DNA from: Sphaerisporangium krabiense
GTDB taxonomy: Bacteria; Actinomycetota; Actinomycetes; Streptosporangiales; Streptosporangiaceae
Reading direction: 5' to 3'
Assembly (NCBI RefSeq): GCF_014200435.1
Contig: NZ_JACHBR010000002.1
Coordinates: forward strand, 672,501 to 736,500
Length of the DNA: 64,000 nt
The notes under the pieces are model-generated. The model was not told the DNA's origin. It did no database searches and saw only the letters and a list, made by a program, of their open reading frames with translations. The position numbers and the translations under genes are program-made. Of the stretch, positions 48,101 to 56,911 are shown piece after piece; the stretch's first letter is position 1, and each line of letters opens with the position of its first letter.

Positions 48101-48116
48101 ACGCTCCTCCTGACAT

Positions 48117-48138
48117 GACCGGAAGCCCAGTTCCGGTC
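48117..48138. promoter_or_regulatory. Inverted repeat in the leader of the sugar operon
   Basis: GACCGGAA (48117-48124) and TTCCGGTC (48131-48138) form a perfect 8-bp inverted repeat with a 6-base spacer, 17-38 bases upstream of the GH42 start. An AT-rich stretch (48150-48186) next to it likely holds the divergent promoters. It is a candidate operator for the GntR protein, or a small leader hairpin. Confidence 0.5.
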
Positions 48139-48246
48139 GGGCCGCATCAGTAATATTTTGTGTTCAGAATTCATAGTGCATTATTTTGAGTGCCGTCAAC
48201 GGGTAAGATTCGGTAAAGATCACTCAGGTCGTCGGGGAGGAGAGCC

Positions 48247-48888
48247 ATGCCGATCGAGCGGCGTCCGCTGAGGGAGCAGATCAGAGAGGAACTGCTGCTC
48301 AGGCTCGATCGAGGCCACTTCGCCGCGGGCACCGACGTCAACGAGGCCGCGCTCGCCACCGAGCTCGGCGTCAGCCGCACCCCGCTGCGCGAGGCGCTGA
48401 TCACGCTCGCGGGCGAAGGGGTCCTGGAGAGCAACCAGGGGCGGGGGTTCCGATTCGCGCCGGTGAGCCGCAAGGAGTTCCGCGAGCTGTGCGCGATCGT
48501 GGCCGCGCTGGAGGCTCTCGCGCTGGAGACCTCCGACGCCGCCCACCTGCGTGCCATCGCCCCCGAACTGCTGCGCATGGCGCGCGACTTCCCCGACGCG
48601 GTGGCCGAGCAGCAGGTCATCGAGCGCCACGACGACGAGTGGCACGATCTGCTGCTCAGCGGCTGCCCCAACGAGCGCCTGCTCGACCTGATCACCAGCG
48701 TCAAGGCGGGCATGCGCAGGTACGCCCACCTGCTCGCCGGGGACGACGCTCCCCTCGAGCGCGAGGCGGCCGAGCACCGCCGCATCGCCGAGCTGCTTCA
48801 GGCCGGCGACCTGCCCGGGGCGACCGGCGCCCTGCGCGACAACTGGGTCAACGGCATGGAACGGATGATGGCCCGCATCCCGGAGTAG
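48247..48888 (+). CDS. GntR-family regulator, FadR/FCD type
   Basis: The 213-residue protein has an N-terminal winged helix (LREQIREELLLRLDRG, ALATELGVSRTPLREALITL) and a C-terminal FCD helical bundle with metal-ligand style residues (ERHDDEWHDLLL, EHRRIAELL). FCD domains often bind a metal and a carboxylate-containing effector. GGGGAGGAG precedes the ATG. It is divergent from the nine-gene sugar operon and is its likely regulator. Its stop codon is inside a strong hairpin. Confidence 0.88.
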   Translation: MPIERRPLREQIREELLLRLDRGHFAAGTDVNEAALATELGVSRTPLREALITLAGEGVLESNQGRGFRFAPVSRKEFRELCAIVAALEALALETSDAAHLRAIAPELLRMARDFPDAVAEQQVIERHDDEWHDLLLSGCPNERLLDLITSVKAGMRRYAHLLAGDDAPLEREAAEHRRIAELLQAGDLPGATGALRDNWVNGMERMMARIPE

Positions 48889-48906
48889 CCCGCGCGGGCG
48901 GGCTAC
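48885..48906. terminator. Bidirectional hairpin after GntR gene
   Basis: GTAGCCCGC (48885-48893) pairs perfectly with GCGGGCTAC (48898-48906) around a GCGG loop. The left arm contains the TAG stop of the regulator. The convergent helicase ends at 48940, so it may serve both. Confidence 0.65.
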
Positions 48907-48939
48907 AAGGGGGGTGTCACGGGCGCCCGGCGGGTTCGG

Positions 48940-51078
48940 CTACGAGGCGGGCGCGGTGAGGCGCCGCAGAGCGGCGCGCACCTTCTGCGGGTCCGTCGTG
49001 GTCCAGAACGGCGGCAGCGAGTCGAGCAGGAAGCTCCCGTAGCGCGCCGTCACCAGGCGCGGGTCCAGCACGGCCACCACCCCCTTGTCCCCCTGGCTGC
49101 GCAGCAGCCGCCCGGCCCCCTGGGCCAGCAGCAGCGCCGCGTGGGTCGCGGCCACCGCCATGAAGCCGTTGCCGCCCTTGGCGGCGACGTGCCGCTGCCG
49201 GGCCGAGGCCAGCGGGTCGTCCGGGCGGGGGAACGGCACCCTGTCGATGATCACCAGGCTCAGCGACGGGCCCGGCACGTCCACGCCCTGCCACAGCGAC
49301 AGCGTGCCGAACAGGCAGGTCGCGGGATCCTCGGCGAACTGCTTGACCAGCAGGGAGGTGGAGTCGTCGCCCTGGCACAGCAGCGGCGTGGCGAGGCGCT
49401 CGCGCAGCGCCTCCGTCGCGGCCTTGGCGGCGCGCATCGAGGAGAACAGGCCGAGCGTGCGCCCGCCCGCGGCCTCGATCAGCTCGGCGATCTCGTCCAG
49501 GTACTCCTTCGGCAGGCCGTCGCGCCCGGGCTGGGGGAGGTGCTTGGCGACGTAGAGGATGCCGCTGCGGGCGTGGTCGAACGGCGAGCCCACGTCCATG
49601 CCGGTCCACGGCTTGCGCTTGTCGTCCGGGGCGCCCTCGCCGCGGGCCGGGCCGAGGCCCCACTGGCGCGCCATGCCGTCGAAGGTGCCGCCGAGGGCCA
49701 GCGTGGCGCTGGTGAGGACCACGGTGCGGTCGGCGAAGAGCTTGTCGCGCAGCATGCCGCCCACGCTCAGCGGCGCGACCCGCAGCACGGGCGGGCGGCG
49801 GTCGGTCGCCCCGTCCAGCCACACCACCTCGGCCCGGTCGACCTCGGAGTCGCCGCCGAACGCCTCCAGGATGCGCACGGCCGTGTCGTGGACCTCGTCC
49901 AGCGCCGTGAACGCGGCCTTGCGCTGCCCGGCCTTCTCGGGGTCGTCGTTCTTGCCGCCGCCCCAGGACTCCCCGCCGCGCCCGCCCATGGCGGTCAGGC
50001 ACGCCGCCGCGGCGTCCCGCACCAGCGCCAGCGTCACCCCGAGCACCTGGGGGAGCTGGTCGACGCGGCCGGGCGGCGCGACGGCGAGCAGCGCCTTCAG
50101 GTCCTCGCCCGCCTCCTGGAGCCGGTCGGCCACGGCCTGCTCGATCAGCCGCCCGACCCGGCGCACGGCCGCCGTGACCGATGTCTCCGACAGCTCGTCG
50201 GTGACCACGCTCGTGACCCGGTCGACCAGCTCGTGCGCCTCGTCCACCACGACCACGTCGTGGTCGGGCAGCACGGCGAACTCCTCCATGGCGTCGATGG
50301 CCAGCAGGGCGTGGTTGGTCACGACGACGTCCACCTGGCCGGCGCGCTCGCGGGCGCGCTCGGCGAAGCACTCGGCCCCGCTCGGGCAGCGCTGGGCGCC
50401 CAGGCACTCACGGGCGCTGACGGAGAACTGCCGCCACGCCTGTTCGTTGACGCCCGGCACGAGCTCGTCGCGGTCGCCGGTCTCGGTCTGCTCGGCCCAT
50501 TCCTGGATGCGCTGGACCATGCGCCCGGTGGCGCTGACCTCGCGCGGGTCGAAGAGCTGGTCCTCCTCCTCGTCGGGCCAGACCGCGGTGACCTTGTAGC
50601 GGCAGAGATAGTTTCGCCTTCCCTTGAGGATGGCGAACTGTGGCTCATGGGGTAGATAGTCGGCGAGGGCCTCGGCGAGCCGGGGCAGGTCGCGATCGAC
50701 GAGCTGACGCTGGAGGGCGATGGTGGCGGTGGAGACGACCACGGCGCTGTCGGACTCGATGGCGTGCCGCAGCGCGGGCACGAGATACGCCAGCGACTTG
50801 CCGGTGCCCGTGCCGGCCTGGACGGCGAGGTGCTCGTCGTTGTCGATGGCGTGCCGGACGGCCTGCGCCATCTTCACCTGGCCGGGACGCTCGGCCCCGC
50901 CCACCCCCGCCACCGCGGCGCCGAGCAGTTGCTCGACCGAGGGCAGCTCCTCTTCCTCGCCGGGCGCGTCGTCCTCCTCGCCGGAGAACTCACCGGAGAG
51001 CTCGCCGGTGAGGTCGCCGGGGAACCCATCGCGGGTGTCGAGGGCTTCTGCGGTGGGGTCCAGGGAGTCGTCGAGCAC
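48940..51078 (-). CDS. DinG/XPD-type iron-sulfur DNA helicase
   Basis: The 712-residue superfamily 2 helicase has Walker A AGTGTGKS, DEAH box VVDEAHEL and C-terminal motifs SLWQGVDVPG and AQGAGRLLR. Four cysteines between motifs Ia and II (NYLCRYK, ARECLGAQRCPSGAEC) fit the [4Fe-4S] cluster site of XPD/DinG helicases. I start at GTG 51078; the first 45 residues are acidic and low in complexity (GELSGEFSGEEDDAPGEEEE) and probably disordered. It likely unwinds DNA or R-loops in repair. It lies divergent to the Tyr-rich protein. Confidence 0.88.
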   Translation of the reverse strand: MLDDSLDPTAEALDTRDGFPGDLTGELSGEFSGEEDDAPGEEEELPSVEQLLGAAVAGVGGAERPGQVKMAQAVRHAIDNDEHLAVQAGTGTGKSLAYLVPALRHAIESDSAVVVSTATIALQRQLVDRDLPRLAEALADYLPHEPQFAILKGRRNYLCRYKVTAVWPDEEEDQLFDPREVSATGRMVQRIQEWAEQTETGDRDELVPGVNEQAWRQFSVSARECLGAQRCPSGAECFAERARERAGQVDVVVTNHALLAIDAMEEFAVLPDHDVVVVDEAHELVDRVTSVVTDELSETSVTAAVRRVGRLIEQAVADRLQEAGEDLKALLAVAPPGRVDQLPQVLGVTLALVRDAAAACLTAMGGRGGESWGGGKNDDPEKAGQRKAAFTALDEVHDTAVRILEAFGGDSEVDRAEVVWLDGATDRRPPVLRVAPLSVGGMLRDKLFADRTVVLTSATLALGGTFDGMARQWGLGPARGEGAPDDKRKPWTGMDVGSPFDHARSGILYVAKHLPQPGRDGLPKEYLDEIAELIEAAGGRTLGLFSSMRAAKAATEALRERLATPLLCQGDDSTSLLVKQFAEDPATCLFGTLSLWQGVDVPGPSLSLVIIDRVPFPRPDDPLASARQRHVAAKGGNGFMAVAATHAALLLAQGAGRLLRSQGDKGVVAVLDPRLVTARYGSFLLDSLPPFWTTTDPQKVRAALRRLTAPAS

Positions 51079-51362
51079 GACACGCAACGCTACCCGTCCC
51101 GGAGGGGTCGCCGTGCCGGGGGCGCTGGACGGCCCGCGGTGCGTTCCGGGTGCATCTCGGCATTCCGGAACCCGGACGGCGCTTCGCGTGGCAGACTTGC
51201 GGCATCGGTTCCGGGGGGTCAACGACGATCTGCCACCCGCCCCTGCCCGTTCCGGGGCTCGTGTGCCGCGAGTGGTCGAAGGGGTCGGCCATGTCGCTGG
51301 CGTAGACGGTTCGGTAGGGTTTTCTGAGGTTGAGTGGACGAATAAAGGCTGGTTAAAGCACG

Positions 51363-53399
51363 ATGTCTGCCATGTCGGAAGTTGTCCCACTGCCATCGTT
51401 CGGTGAGGTGTTCTTCGACGCCCGGGGCCAGGAGCGCGTCCTCCGGGTCACCTGGCACGACGGCACGCTGGTTCTCAGCCTCTGGCGAGGCGAGATGTGC
51501 ACCGCCAGTTTCCGCATGCCGATGGAGGACGTAGGCCGCCTGCTCGACACCCTGGAAGAGGGGTACGCCGAGGCGGGCGGCGAGTACGCCGACGGGGGCC
51601 ACGGGCACGAGGGCGACCACGGCGACTACGCCGACGAGGGCGAGTACGCCGAGTACCCCGAATATCCGGGCACCGGGCAGTACGCGAGCCCCGCGCGCGG
51701 CGAGGACGAGCACGGCGAGTACACGCAGGCGCTGCAGTACCCCGGCGACCACGACGACCCCGACCACGCCGACGACCGGTACTCCGAGCACTACGCCGAC
51801 GGCTACGCGGGCGAGGACGACCACGGTCACGACCCGGCGTACGGCAGGGCGGCCGAGGGCCAGGTCCCCGCGCACGGTCCCAAGGACGTCCTGGTGGCCC
51901 GGGGCTCCGTGCCCGCCGCCGACAAGCTGGTCGCCTCCGGCCCGCGCCCGGCCGACGCCGCTCCCCGCGAGGAGCGCGCGGCCGAGTTCGCCCCCGAGGG
52001 CAGGGGGCCGTCGCGGGCCCCCGCGCACGTGCCGCCGCAGGCGCCGCCCGCCCCGGCCGAGTACCCGGGCGCCATGCCGATGCCCAGCACCGGCGCGCAG
52101 GCCGTCCCGCCCGGCGCCGCCGAGTACGCCGCCCGCGGCGAGTACGGCGAGCGTCCCGGCCGCCGCGCCGCCACCGACTACCAGCCGCCCTCCGACTACG
52201 CCGCGGCGTCCCCTGAGTACGACCGCGCCTCCGACTACGACCGGACCTCCGAGTACGGCCGGGGCGTCGACTACGACCGCGCCCCTGAGTACGACCGCGC
52301 CCCTGAGTACGACCGGCCGCCCGGATACGACCGCGCCCCCGAATACGATTCCGCCCCGGGACGCGGCGCCGCGCCCGACTACGACCCGGTCTCCGAGTAC
52401 GGCCGGTCCCCGGAGTACGGCCGCGCGGCCGGCCCCGCCCAGGAGGACTACGGCCCGCGCCCGGTCTACGGCTCCCCGTCCGAGCCGCCCGCCGGCGCTC
52501 CCGAGTACGGCGCCGGGTACCAGGGGGGCGCCGAGCCGGGTGGCGGTGAGTACGGCCGGGCGCCGCAGTACGGCGGCGTGCCCGACTACCGTGGCGTGGC
52601 CGACCACCCGTCCGATCCGGCGCAGTACGGCGGCCCGCGGGACCAGGCCCCCGCGTACGGCGCCGGGCCCGACTATCCGGCGCCCTCGCAGTACGGCGCT
52701 CCTGGCGCCGAGCACGGCGGCCCCGCCGACCCCGGCGTCAATCCCGACTACACGCCCCCCAGCGGGTACAGCTTCGACGCCGAACGCCTGGCCGCGCCGG
52801 CGGAGGGCCCCCGTGGCGACTACGCCGCTCCCGGCGGGTACGCCCCACGGGAGGACGCGGGCGGGTACCCGCCGCGCGAGGAGCACGGCCCCGGCGGCTA
52901 CGGCCCGAGCGACCATGGCGCGACGGGCGAGTACGGCTACGGCCGGGCGCCCGCCGACCCGCAGGACCCGTTCGCCGCCACGCCGCCGCTGGACTATTCG
53001 GGCCGCCCGGGCTACGGCGGCACGGCCGAGTTCCCTCCGCCGTCCGAGTACGGCGGCGCGCGGTACGGGGCCGACCCGGGTGACGTCGTGCCCCGGGAGA
53101 ACCTGATCGTCAACGACTCCCTGCCCTTCGGCGCGCCGCCCGCCGGCCACCAGGCCGGGGACGCCGAGGAGTACGGCTGGGGCAACCACCGCCAGGGCCA
53201 GACGGCCGTGGACCCCGCCGACCCCCTCGGGCTGGGGTCGATCGCCCCGCAGCCGATGGACTCCACCGACCCGCGGCTGTCGCGCCCGTACGTGCCGGAC
53301 GCGGTGAACACCACCGGCGAGCGCGCGCGCCCCGAGGGCCGTCCGCACCCGGACGAGGCCGGGCGCGGCTACCCGGAGGAGAAGGGCCGCGAGTGGTGA
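51363..53399 (+). CDS. Tyr/Pro/Gly-rich, mostly disordered protein
   Basis: The 678-residue protein has a short folded N-terminal domain of about 65 residues (SEVVPLPSFGEVFFDARGQE, SLWRGEMCTASFRMPMEDVG) followed by about 530 residues rich in Tyr, Pro, Gly, Asp/Glu and Ala with repeated EYDRAP- and EYGR-type units, then a short conserved-looking tail (DPLGLGSIAPQPMDSTDPRL). No signal peptide or membrane helix. Start at ATG 51363, or 51372 (MSEVV), cannot be decided. The Tyr spacing is like that of condensate-forming proteins, and Tyr could be phosphorylated or cross-linked. N-domain relatives occur in actinomycetes with variable tails. Role unknown. Confidence 0.75.
   Translation: MSAMSEVVPLPSFGEVFFDARGQERVLRVTWHDGTLVLSLWRGEMCTASFRMPMEDVGRLLDTLEEGYAEAGGEYADGGHGHEGDHGDYADEGEYAEYPEYPGTGQYASPARGEDEHGEYTQALQYPGDHDDPDHADDRYSEHYADGYAGEDDHGHDPAYGRAAEGQVPAHGPKDVLVARGSVPAADKLVASGPRPADAAPREERAAEFAPEGRGPSRAPAHVPPQAPPAPAEYPGAMPMPSTGAQAVPPGAAEYAARGEYGERPGRRAATDYQPPSDYAAASPEYDRASDYDRTSEYGRGVDYDRAPEYDRAPEYDRPPGYDRAPEYDSAPGRGAAPDYDPVSEYGRSPEYGRAAGPAQEDYGPRPVYGSPSEPPAGAPEYGAGYQGGAEPGGGEYGRAPQYGGVPDYRGVADHPSDPAQYGGPRDQAPAYGAGPDYPAPSQYGAPGAEHGGPADPGVNPDYTPPSGYSFDAERLAAPAEGPRGDYAAPGGYAPREDAGGYPPREEHGPGGYGPSDHGATGEYGYGRAPADPQDPFAATPPLDYSGRPGYGGTAEFPPPSEYGGARYGADPGDVVPRENLIVNDSLPFGAPPAGHQAGDAEEYGWGNHRQGQTAVDPADPLGLGSIAPQPMDSTDPRLSRPYVPDAVNTTGERARPEGRPHPDEAGRGYPEEKGREW
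52215..52360 (+). repeat. 18-base tandem repeat coding for EYDRAP units
   Basis: Eight successive units of 18 bases encode EYDRAS, DYDRTS, EYGRGV, DYDRAP, EYDRAP, EYDRPP, GYDRAP and EYDSAP. The middle copies are nearly identical at the DNA level, which favours slippage and length change. Confidence 0.75.
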
Positions 53400-53421
53400 C
53401 GCGCACCCCCTGACAGACGTG

Positions 53422-53452
53422 CCACGGCCGCCGCCTCCCGTGGGGGCCGTGG
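53422..53452 (+). terminator. Hairpin after the Tyr-rich gene
   Basis: CCACGGCC (53422-53429) pairs with GGCCGTGG (53445-53452) over a 15-base loop, 22 bases after the TGA. No T-tract. Confidence 0.5.
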
Positions 53453-53591
53453 GAACGGTCGCGCAACGGCCGGTGTCGGGCGTCCGGCCATGGGAAGGCG
53501 GTGCGGGGACGGGGGCGGCGCACTGCACGTACGAGGCCGTCGCCCTGATGACAAGCTGCTTTGCCGCGCTTGACCACTTATTCTACTGATC

Positions 53592-55211
53592 ATGGATCTC
53601 ACGACGGTGTTGCAGCTCGTGCTGCTGCCCGCCGGTGCGGTGGCGGTGGCCGGATTCGCACGATGGCGAGGTTGGTCGGTCCCGTTGCTGCTCGTCTCCG
53701 CCGGCCTGGTGGTCGGCCTGATCGCGGCACAGGTGCCCGGCGCCCCCGAGTACGAACTGGACCCCGAGCTCGTCCTGTTCGGGTTCCTGCCGCCCCTGCT
53801 GTACTCGGCCTCTCTGGACAGCTCCTACCTGCGGCTGCGCGACGTGCGCCGCCCGGTGGCGCTGCTGTCGATCGGGCTCGTGCTGTTCAGCGCCGCGGTC
53901 ATCGGCCTGCTGACCCACCTCCTGGTGCCCGGCCTGCCGCTGGCCGCGGCCTTCGCCCTGGGCGCGATCGTGGCGCCGCCCGACGCGGTCGCCGCCATCG
54001 CGGTGGCCCGCAGGCTCGGCCTGCCCCGCAAGATCATCACGATCCTGGTGGGGGAGAGCCTGTTCAACGACGCCACCGCGCTGACGGCCTTCCGGGTCGC
54101 GGCCGGGGCGGCGGGCGGGGCCGGTCTGGTCGTGGGCGGGGTGGGCTTCACGCTGGTGACCGCGGCGGGCCAGCTCCTGTACGCGGCGGGCGTGGGGCTG
54201 GCCATCGGCCTGGTGCTGGCGTTCGCCTTCGGCAAGCTGATGAACGTCGTGCGCGATCCGCTGATCACGAATGCGATCTCGCTGCTGATCCCGTTCGGGT
54301 CCTACCTCGCGGCCGAGGCGGCGCACGCGTCCGGGGTGCTGTCGGTGGTGGTGGTGGGCGTCTACCTGGGCCATCGCATGAACCGCACGACGTACGGCAC
54401 GCGGGTGGTGTCGTACGCGGTGTGGAAGGTGGTCGACTTCCTGCTGGAGACCGTCGTCTTCCTGCTCATCGGCCTCCAGCTCCCCCTGATCCTGCGCGGC
54501 CTGGCCGGGCAGGATCCCGTGCGCGTGGCGGGTTACGCCCTGGCGGTGTTCGCCGCGGCGATCGTGGCCCGCGTGATCTGGGTGTTCGCCGGAACCCACC
54601 TGCCGCGCATGCTGTCCGCCAAGATCCGCGCCCGGGAGGAACGGCCGCCCGCCTCGCACATCATGGTGATCGGCTGGGCGGGCATGCGCGGGGTGGTGTC
54701 CCTGGCCGCGGCGTTCACGCTCCCGGCGGACTTCCCCGGCCGCGACCTGATCCTCTTCCTGACCTTCGTCGTCGTCATCGGCACGCTGCTGGTGCAGGGG
54801 CTGTCGTTCCCCTGGCTGATCAAGAAGCTGCGCGTCACCAGCGAGGCGGAGGTCTTCCGGGACAACCTCTCGGAGGCGGCGGCGCAGCAGGCCGCGGCGG
54901 GGGCGGCGCTCGCCCGGCTGGAGGAGCTGACCAGGGAGGGCGTGCTGGAGACGCACGCCGACGTGGTCGACCGTCTGCGCACGCACGCCGAGCGCCGCGC
55001 GATGGGCGCCTGGGAGCGGCTCGGCGGCGGCACGGGCCCGGAGGGCGAGGAGACCCCCAGCGCGCTGTACAAGAGGCTGCGGCGGGCCATGCTGGAGGCG
55101 GAGCGCTCGGTGCTGGTGCGCATGCGCGACGAGCGGCGCATCGACGACGAGGTGCTGCGCCGGGTGACCCGGGAGCTGGACTACGAGGAGGCGACGCTGG
55201 CCCGCGAGTAG
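53592..55211 (+). CDS. CPA1-family Na+/H+ antiporter
   Basis: The 539-residue membrane protein has 12-13 hydrophobic segments and the CPA1 signatures APPDAVAAIAVARRLGLP, GESLFNDATALTAF (with the ion-binding Asp) and GWAGMRGVVSLAAAFTLP. The last 130 residues are a cytoplasmic coiled region rich in Ala, Glu and Arg (EAAAQQAAAGAALARLEELT). It exchanges Na+ or K+ for H+ to hold internal pH. Monocistronic by position. Confidence 0.9.
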   Translation: MDLTTVLQLVLLPAGAVAVAGFARWRGWSVPLLLVSAGLVVGLIAAQVPGAPEYELDPELVLFGFLPPLLYSASLDSSYLRLRDVRRPVALLSIGLVLFSAAVIGLLTHLLVPGLPLAAAFALGAIVAPPDAVAAIAVARRLGLPRKIITILVGESLFNDATALTAFRVAAGAAGGAGLVVGGVGFTLVTAAGQLLYAAGVGLAIGLVLAFAFGKLMNVVRDPLITNAISLLIPFGSYLAAEAAHASGVLSVVVVGVYLGHRMNRTTYGTRVVSYAVWKVVDFLLETVVFLLIGLQLPLILRGLAGQDPVRVAGYALAVFAAAIVARVIWVFAGTHLPRMLSAKIRAREERPPASHIMVIGWAGMRGVVSLAAAFTLPADFPGRDLILFLTFVVVIGTLLVQGLSFPWLIKKLRVTSEAEVFRDNLSEAAAQQAAAGAALARLEELTREGVLETHADVVDRLRTHAERRAMGAWERLGGGTGPEGEETPSALYKRLRRAMLEAERSVLVRMRDERRIDDEVLRRVTRELDYEEATLARE

Positions 55212-55244
55212 CCGCGATCTGCCCTAAAGTGCCTATTTGTGTCG

Positions 55245-55264
55245 ATAAACCGGCATAAACCGGC
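55245..55264 (+). repeat. Tandem 10-bp repeat before the oxidoreductase gene
   Basis: ATAAACCGGC occurs twice in direct tandem, ending 2 bases before the GGAGG-type ribosome site of the gene at 55275. It may be a binding site for a regulator. Confidence 0.5.
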
Positions 55265-55274
55265 AGGAGGCATC

Positions 55275-56462
55275 ATGGCGCGGGAAGCGGTGGAGGGCGA
55301 GGATCTGCGGATCGGCGTCGCGGGGTTCGGCCTGCGCGGGCCGGTGGCCGTCGAGGCGCACCGGCCCGGACGCGGCAGCCGGGTCGTGGCCGTCTGCGAC
55401 ACCGGCGAGGCCGGCCGGGAGGCCGCGCGGCGCGCGCTCGGCCCGGTGCGCCTCACCGGCGACTTCGCCGACCTGCTGGAACCCGGCATCGACGCCGTCA
55501 TGATCCTGACCCCCGACCACACGCACGCCGGGCTCGCCGTGCGGGCGCTGGAGGCGGGCAAGGCGACCTTCGTCGAGAAGCCGCTCGCCGTCACCCTGGA
55601 GGACTGCGACCGGGTGCTGCGCACCGCCTACGAGCGGCGGGCCCGGCTGTACGTGGGCCACAACATGCGGCACATGCCGGTGGTGCGCGTGATGCGGCGG
55701 CTCGTCGCCGAGGGCGCGATCGGCGAGGTGAAGGCCGTCTGGTGCCGCCACTTCGTCGGGGACGGCGGCGACTACTACTTCAAGGACTGGCACGCCGACC
55801 GGCGCAACACCGGGGGCCTGCTGCTGCAGAAGGGCGCCCACGACATCGACGTGATCCACTGGCTGGCCGGGTCCCGCACGGCGCGGGTGACCGGCATGGG
55901 CGGCCTCACCGTCTACGGCGAGATCACCGACCGCGCCCCCGGCCTGCCGCAGGACTGGTACGACCCGGCGCGCAACTGGCCCCCGCTGGCGCAGAAGGGC
56001 CTGAACCCGGTGGTGGACGTCGAGGACCTATCGATGATGCACATGCTCCTGGAGAACGGCGTCTACGCCAGTTACCAGCAGTGCCACTACACCCCCGACT
56101 ACTGGCGCAACTACACCGTCATCGGCACCGAGGGCAGGCTGGAGAACTTCGGCGACCTCGGGGCGGGCGCGGTCGTGCGCGTGTGGAACGCGGGCCGCCG
56201 CGCCTACGATCCCGAGGGCGACCTGACCGTGCCGGTCGTCGCGGGGGAGGGCGGGCACGGCGGGGCGGACGAGGAACTGGTCGATGAGTTCGTCCGGTTC
56301 GCGCGCGCGGGCGGCGCGACGGACACCTCGCCGGTGGCGGCCAGGGACAGCGTCGCCGCCGCGCTGGGCGCGACCGAGTCGCTGCGTGGCGGTTCGGTGC
56401 CGCTGGACGTGCCGCCTCTGGCCGGCGATCTGGCGGAGTATTTCGCGAACGGCCAGTTCTAG
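55275..56462 (+). CDS. Gfo/Idh/MocA-family oxidoreductase
   Basis: The 395-residue protein has the Rossmann motif GVAGFGLRG, the hallmark EKPLAVTLEDC and the DVIHW helix, with the alpha/beta dimerisation domain after about residue 130. GGAGG lies just before ATG 55275. Members oxidise or isomerise sugars and cyclitols using bound NAD(P). Features such as FKDWHADRRNTGGLLLQKG are typical of the branch that acts on oligosaccharide or glycoside-derived sugars. It is alone, far from the sugar operon, with a tandem repeat in its leader. Substrate unknown. Confidence 0.88.
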   Translation: MAREAVEGEDLRIGVAGFGLRGPVAVEAHRPGRGSRVVAVCDTGEAGREAARRALGPVRLTGDFADLLEPGIDAVMILTPDHTHAGLAVRALEAGKATFVEKPLAVTLEDCDRVLRTAYERRARLYVGHNMRHMPVVRVMRRLVAEGAIGEVKAVWCRHFVGDGGDYYFKDWHADRRNTGGLLLQKGAHDIDVIHWLAGSRTARVTGMGGLTVYGEITDRAPGLPQDWYDPARNWPPLAQKGLNPVVDVEDLSMMHMLLENGVYASYQQCHYTPDYWRNYTVIGTEGRLENFGDLGAGAVVRVWNAGRRAYDPEGDLTVPVVAGEGGHGGADEELVDEFVRFARAGGATDTSPVAARDSVAAALGATESLRGGSVPLDVPPLAGDLAEYFANGQF

Positions 56463-56486
56463 GGGAATTCGGTTAGGGTCGAACGC

Positions 56487-56855
56487 ATGCGACTCCTCCC
56501 CCTGGCCGCGGCCGCGGCCGTCGGATTCACCGTGCTGACGACGGGGTGCAGCACCGTCGACAAGGCCCAGGCCTGCATCGAGGCCAACCGGGTGCTCGCG
56601 GACACCGCCGCCAAGATCAGCGGTCTGGTGGACGACCCCAAGGCGATGGAGCAGGCCCTGCGGGACGGCGCCGTCAAGCTGGAGGGCGTGGCGGACAAGG
56701 CGGGCAACACCACGCTCAACGAGGCCCTCCAGGACCTGGCGGACACCTTCAAGAAGCTGAACATCGACGACGCCAACGCGGCCGTGGACGCGGCCCAGAA
56801 GGTGGCGACCGACACCGCGCGGACGGTGAACACGATCGCCCAGGAATGCACGTGA
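56487..56855 (+). CDS. Small helical lipoprotein
   Basis: The 122-residue product has a lipoprotein signal (LAAAAAVGFTVLTTGC, lipobox TTGC with Cys at 21) and a mature part that is nearly all amphipathic helix (ALRDGAVKLEGVADKAGNTT), with a second and third Cys that could pair (ACIEAN, QECT). It resembles other small actinobacterial lipoproteins without known role. It is 24 bases downstream of the oxidoreductase gene. A T-tract hairpin follows. Confidence 0.75.
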   Translation: MRLLPLAAAAAVGFTVLTTGCSTVDKAQACIEANRVLADTAAKISGLVDDPKAMEQALRDGAVKLEGVADKAGNTTLNEALQDLADTFKKLNIDDANAAVDAAQKVATDTARTVNTIAQECT

Positions 56856-56884
56856 TATTGGCTAAAACCCAACTACTCTAGGGG

Positions 56885-56907
56885 AAAAGGGCATAAACTA
56901 CCCTTTT
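56885..56907 (+). terminator. Hairpin with T-tract directly before the DUF202 start
   Basis: AAAAGGG (56885-56891) pairs with CCCTTTT (56901-56907) over a 9-base loop and runs into further Ts. It looks like an intrinsic terminator of the lipoprotein gene, unusual for this GC-rich genome. It ends only 4 bases before ATG 56912. Confidence 0.6.
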
Positions 56908-56911
56908 TTCT

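Noticed and set aside
44781..48116. A single very long minus-strand frame that would fuse GH42 and the PA-type subunit
   Set aside because: The first part is the wrong frame of the GH42 gene. The PA-type protein has its own GTG start at 46136 that overlaps the GH42 stop.
36615..48888. Natural-product biosynthetic cluster
   Set aside because: No polyketide, peptide, terpene or glycosyltransferase genes; the content is that of sugar catabolism and transport.
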